64,000 bases of DNA from Clostridium sp. AM58-1XD (GTDB taxonomy: Bacteria; Bacillota; Clostridia; Lachnospirales; Lachnospiraceae): positions 52,730 through 116,729 of the forward strand of contig NZ_QSDR01000015.1 of assembly GCF_003464085.1 (NCBI RefSeq), in the 5' to 3' direction. The notes beneath the pieces were generated by a model. It searched no databases and was not told the DNA's origin. It saw only the letters and a list, made by a program, of their open reading frames with translations. This document shows positions 61,604 through 64,000 of the stretch, one piece after another; the stretch's first letter is position 1; every line of letters begins with the position of its first letter. The translations under genes were made by a program, and so were the position numbers.

Positions 61604-62142
61604 GTAAACGCTCAATAGCCAGTACCTTGTCCACAACTGAAACTCATGGCATAATTACTCCATAGTTTAAAGTATAAAAAGTTGAGTACTAAACTTTTTA
61701 TTCTCTCTACAAGGAGGTTAGTACCATGAAAACCAAGGCAAAATTAGTTGCCGAATCTGTTCGTTTGAAACAATGGAGTCAACAGATCCGTGAATGTCAA
61801 AACTGTCCTGTCGGCTTGACAAAGAATGACTGGTGCTGGCTGCAGGGAATTACAAAAGCTAACCACTATTATCGACTACGCCGCGGCCGCCAGGCAGTGC
61901 TAAACTACACAGCAGAAGAAAACTAAAGTCGCAAACAGATCCTTGACTTTGTGGAGCTTCCCGCATCGGCTGGCTGTTTGTCTCCGGTAATACCTAATAA
62001 ATAGACAATGTCGGAAAAGTCAGCTGCATAGATTGTTATCTGTGGAAATAATGGTATTGCAATTGATGTTTTCCCTGAAACATCACCAGAGCGCATAACT
62101 GTGACCCAACAATTTTCAAGGTACTGGCTATTGAGCGTTTAC
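61604..62142 (+). mobile_element. Defective IS66-family element
   Basis: A 539-base element bounded by perfect 26-base inverted repeats (left 61604-61629 starting GTAAACGCTCAATAGCC, right 62117-62142 its exact complement). Inside lies an IS66-type TnpA remnant; the tnpB and tnpC genes of full IS66 elements (about 2.5 kb) are absent. I could not find a matching 8-base target duplication: the flanks TAAATAAA and TCTTTAAC differ. The element would need a transposase from a complete copy elsewhere. Confidence 0.78.
61726..61926 (+). CDS. Truncated IS66 accessory protein TnpA
   Basis: A 66-residue protein matching the N-terminal half of IS66 TnpA: KLVAESVRLKQWSQQIRECQ, NDWCWLQGITKANHYYRLRR. Full proteins are about 120-140 residues. 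Degenerate continuation (FVELPASAG in another frame near 61950) shows that the C-terminal part decayed. AAGGAGG precedes the ATG. It is not expected to support transposition alone. Confidence 0.8.
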   Translation: MKTKAKLVAESVRLKQWSQQIRECQNCPVGLTKNDWCWLQGITKANHYYRLRRGRQAVLNYTAEEN

Positions 62143-62368
62143 TCTTTAACTTTCATCAGCAAAGGATTATATGTGACCACTACCTTGTAATGCCTATATA
62201 CTAATTACCAGAAAAATTAGTTAACACAAAAATAGTATTCAATAATAGGCCTTTTTAAAAAATGTTATTTATAGCTTTTATCACAAGTAAATAATTCGAT
62301 GGAGTTACTTTACCGTATAATTTTCACATTCTTAAGAGGAAACTTATTTCCACAACATAACAAAATAA

Positions 62369-63304
62369 TCAACTTTTTTCTTGATATGAAATAAACTCCC
62401 TCTCAATAAAAATGGGCCTATTTTTTACTTCAATATGAACTCTTGCTAAATATTCACCGAGTACGCCTAATACAGTCAATTGAATTCCCCCCATTAAAAG
62501 AATTAGTACGATAATTGTTGGATATCCTGGAACTTCAATCCCCAAAATTATTTTTTGACCTATAACAACTAACATATATATTAATGCTAATACTGAAGTA
62601 ATTCCTCCTAACATAGTTGCAATTTTTAATGGAACTGTCGAAAATGATACTATTCCTTCTACTGCATATCTAAAGAGTTTTCTAAATGACCATGATGATT
62701 GTCCAGCATTTCTTTCGGCTACTTCATATGGCCTGTAATATACATTAAAACCCACCCATGAAAATATCCCTTTTGAAAACCTAAAATTTTCTTCTAGCCT
62801 TAAAATTGCATCAACAACAGGTCTCCTAAACGTCCGAAAGTCACTAGCCCCTTTATAGAACTCTACTTCGCTCATGGAATTAATTAATTTATAGAAGACA
62901 TCTTTAAATGCCTTTAAAATCCTTCCTTCTTTTCTTGCTTCCTGATATGCTGCAACTTCATCATACTCATGGTTATGATCCAAAAAATCAACCATCTCTT
63001 TTACTACTTCTATTGGCTGCTGCAAATCAGCATCTATTATTGTTACATATTCTCCAACAGATTTTTTTAGCCCTGCAAACATTGCTGCTTCCTTTCCAAA
63101 ATTACGTGAAAAGTTAATAATAACAAGATTATCCTTACACTCTTGAAATAGATCTTTCAATACCTTTATAGTATTATCCTTGCTACCATCATTTATATAT
63201 ATAATCTCATATTCAATTTCACATAAAATTTCTTTTACTTTTTCATAAAACACACGAACATTAGCCTCTTCATTATAACATGGTACAACCAATGACAGTT
63301 TCAT
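62369..63304 (-). CDS. GtrB/DPM1-like family 2 glycosyltransferase
   Basis: A 311-residue polyprenyl-phosphate glycosyltransferase. The GT-A domain has LSLVVPCYNEEANVRVFYEK, IIYINDGSKDNTI, the DXD-like VTIIDADLQQP and a QSSWSFRKLFRYA segment. Two C-terminal helices follow (about 230-255 and 265-290) and a GEYLARVHIEVKNRP end typical of GtrB. It makes lipid-linked sugars used outside the membrane. ATG 63304 has AAAGGAG upstream, although 13 bases away. It lies 53 bases after the YfhO-like gene's stop, in one operon. Confidence 0.9.
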   Translation of the reverse strand: MKLSLVVPCYNEEANVRVFYEKVKEILCEIEYEIIYINDGSKDNTIKVLKDLFQECKDNLVIINFSRNFGKEAAMFAGLKKSVGEYVTIIDADLQQPIEVVKEMVDFLDHNHEYDEVAAYQEARKEGRILKAFKDVFYKLINSMSEVEFYKGASDFRTFRRPVVDAILRLEENFRFSKGIFSWVGFNVYYRPYEVAERNAGQSSWSFRKLFRYAVEGIVSFSTVPLKIATMLGGITSVLALIYMLVVIGQKIILGIEVPGYPTIIVLILLMGGIQLTVLGVLGEYLARVHIEVKNRPIFIEREFISYQEKS

Positions 63305-63357
63305 TCGTTTTTTTTCACTCCTTTTCGGATATATAATATAAAGAAAGAATATTATAC

Positions 63358-64000
63358 TTATATAGATATAACCGTACCTAATTTCAAATAAGGCAACTGA
63401 TATATCAACTTCACACTGTTTTCTCCTTGTTCCACTGGTAGCATAATTAGAGCATTGCAACCCGTTTTAATATTAACTCTTTTACCATTGACATATGCTT
63501 TCCATCCACGTTCATTTGGTATAGTTAACAAGATATTCCCGTCTTCTTCAACTGTAATCCTTCCCTCCACATTTCCATCAGAAAAATGAGAAACTTCAAA
63601 TGCATTATTTTTCAAATAAGTTATCACATCTTGAAACATCCCCATATCCAATCTGTAAAATACAGGATGTACCTGGTTTTCACCTACTAACGATTGGTGT
63701 CTAAAGGATATTGTATGCTCATCTGAAGCCTTCCCTATGTTAAATACCCTATAGCTTAACCACCTTTGGTAGTTGCAACGATAGATCCCATCAATGTGCA
63801 GTTCTACATCCTGATTATCTACATCTGCTAAACCATAGACTAAATCATTCCATGGCGTTTTATCTATAATATAATCTATCTTCCCATTTTCTTCTATAAC
63901 CTGATAATATATAGGTTCAAATAGCCTTATTTCTTCCCCTAATATATTCGAATATATTGCATTTTGGAATTCAAAATTATTATTATTTATTTGTATAAAA
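63358..64000 (-). CDS. YfhO-like membrane glycosyltransferase-type protein, C-terminal part
   Basis: The frame is open from the window edge to a stop at 63358; the N-terminus is outside. The visible 213 residues contain an extracellular beta-rich domain (TPWNDLVYGLADVD, ISFRHQSLVGENQV) and the C-terminal signature of YfhO-like proteins: ILLTIPNERGWKAYVNGK, then ALIMLPVEQGENSVKLIY. YfhO proteins act with GtrB-type transferases in glycosylating lipoteichoic acid or surface polymers, consistent with the neighbouring gene. Confidence reflects the partial sequence. Confidence 0.75.
   Translation of the reverse strand, partial: FIQINNNNFEFQNAIYSNILGEEIRLFEPIYYQVIEENGKIDYIIDKTPWNDLVYGLADVDNQDVELHIDGIYRCNYQRWLSYRVFNIGKASDEHTISFRHQSLVGENQVHPVFYRLDMGMFQDVITYLKNNAFEVSHFSDGNVEGRITVEEDGNILLTIPNERGWKAYVNGKRVNIKTGCNALIMLPVEQGENSVKLIYQLPYLKLGTVISI

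Overview
The window looks like a chromosomal segment of an anaerobic Firmicute of class Clostridia, most likely a Lachnospiraceae gut-type organism. The basis is inference from gene content: strong AGGAGG ribosome sites, SipW/TasA-type secretion genes, several ribose-type (CUT2) sugar ABC importers with LacI or GntR regulators, and SARP-like response regulators. No rRNA, tRNA or CRISPR array was seen.

Region 1 (about 0.5-2.1 kb) holds a Nudix hydrolase and a convergent GHMP sugar kinase. Region 2 (2.2-22.1 kb, all minus strand) is one long, intact operon for a contractile injection system (CIS) of the Afp/PVC (eCIS) type. In transcription order it encodes a small DUF4157 protein, sheath, two tube proteins, a LysM protein, gpD-like hub, gpV-like spike, gp25, two baseplate J-like proteins, a tail protein I-like protein, a conserved FNGKLLT-type protein, a membrane protein with MORN repeats, a DUF4255 tail-cap protein, an unknown protein, a PAAR-like DUF4280 tip, a membrane sensor with a degenerate class III cyclase domain, and an Afp15-type AAA+ ATPase. 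I found no tape measure and no tail fibre, but two membrane proteins are embedded in the operon. A leader with an intrinsic terminator just before the first gene suggests attenuation control. This is the most interesting system in the window.

Region 3 (22.4-35.9 kb and 45.6-52.6 kb) holds three ribose-type ABC import cassettes. Each is linked to hydrolytic enzymes: a dihydropyrimidinase-like enzyme plus NAD-dependent epimerase with a GntR regulator; an amidohydrolase with a LacI regulator; and a second, closely similar LacI/amidohydrolase cassette that adds an acetamidase/formamidase. LacI-type operators and sigma-A promoters are visible. Between them lie a peptide deformylase/XRE pair and a SipW/TasA-like cell-surface matrix cluster (36.8-45.3 kb). 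The matrix cluster appears to be controlled by a cyclic-di-GMP-I riboswitch with terminator, by direct repeats that fit a SARP-type activator, and by an adjacent LytS-like kinase and SARP-like regulator.

Region 4 (52.9-64 kb) is accessory: an ATPase-HNH pair resembling Septu-type phage defence, a DUF6765-like protein with a small upstream gene, AT-rich unknown genes, an IS66-derived 539-bp non-autonomous element, and polysaccharide or lipid-linked glycosylation genes (two glycosyltransferases, a lipid kinase, a YfhO-like protein).

Two window-wide patterns stand out. Four copies of a structured, covarying palindromic repeat lie between genes. Ten genes right of 25 kb carry small frameshifts, mostly one-base changes in short homopolymers, while the 20-kb CIS operon has none.
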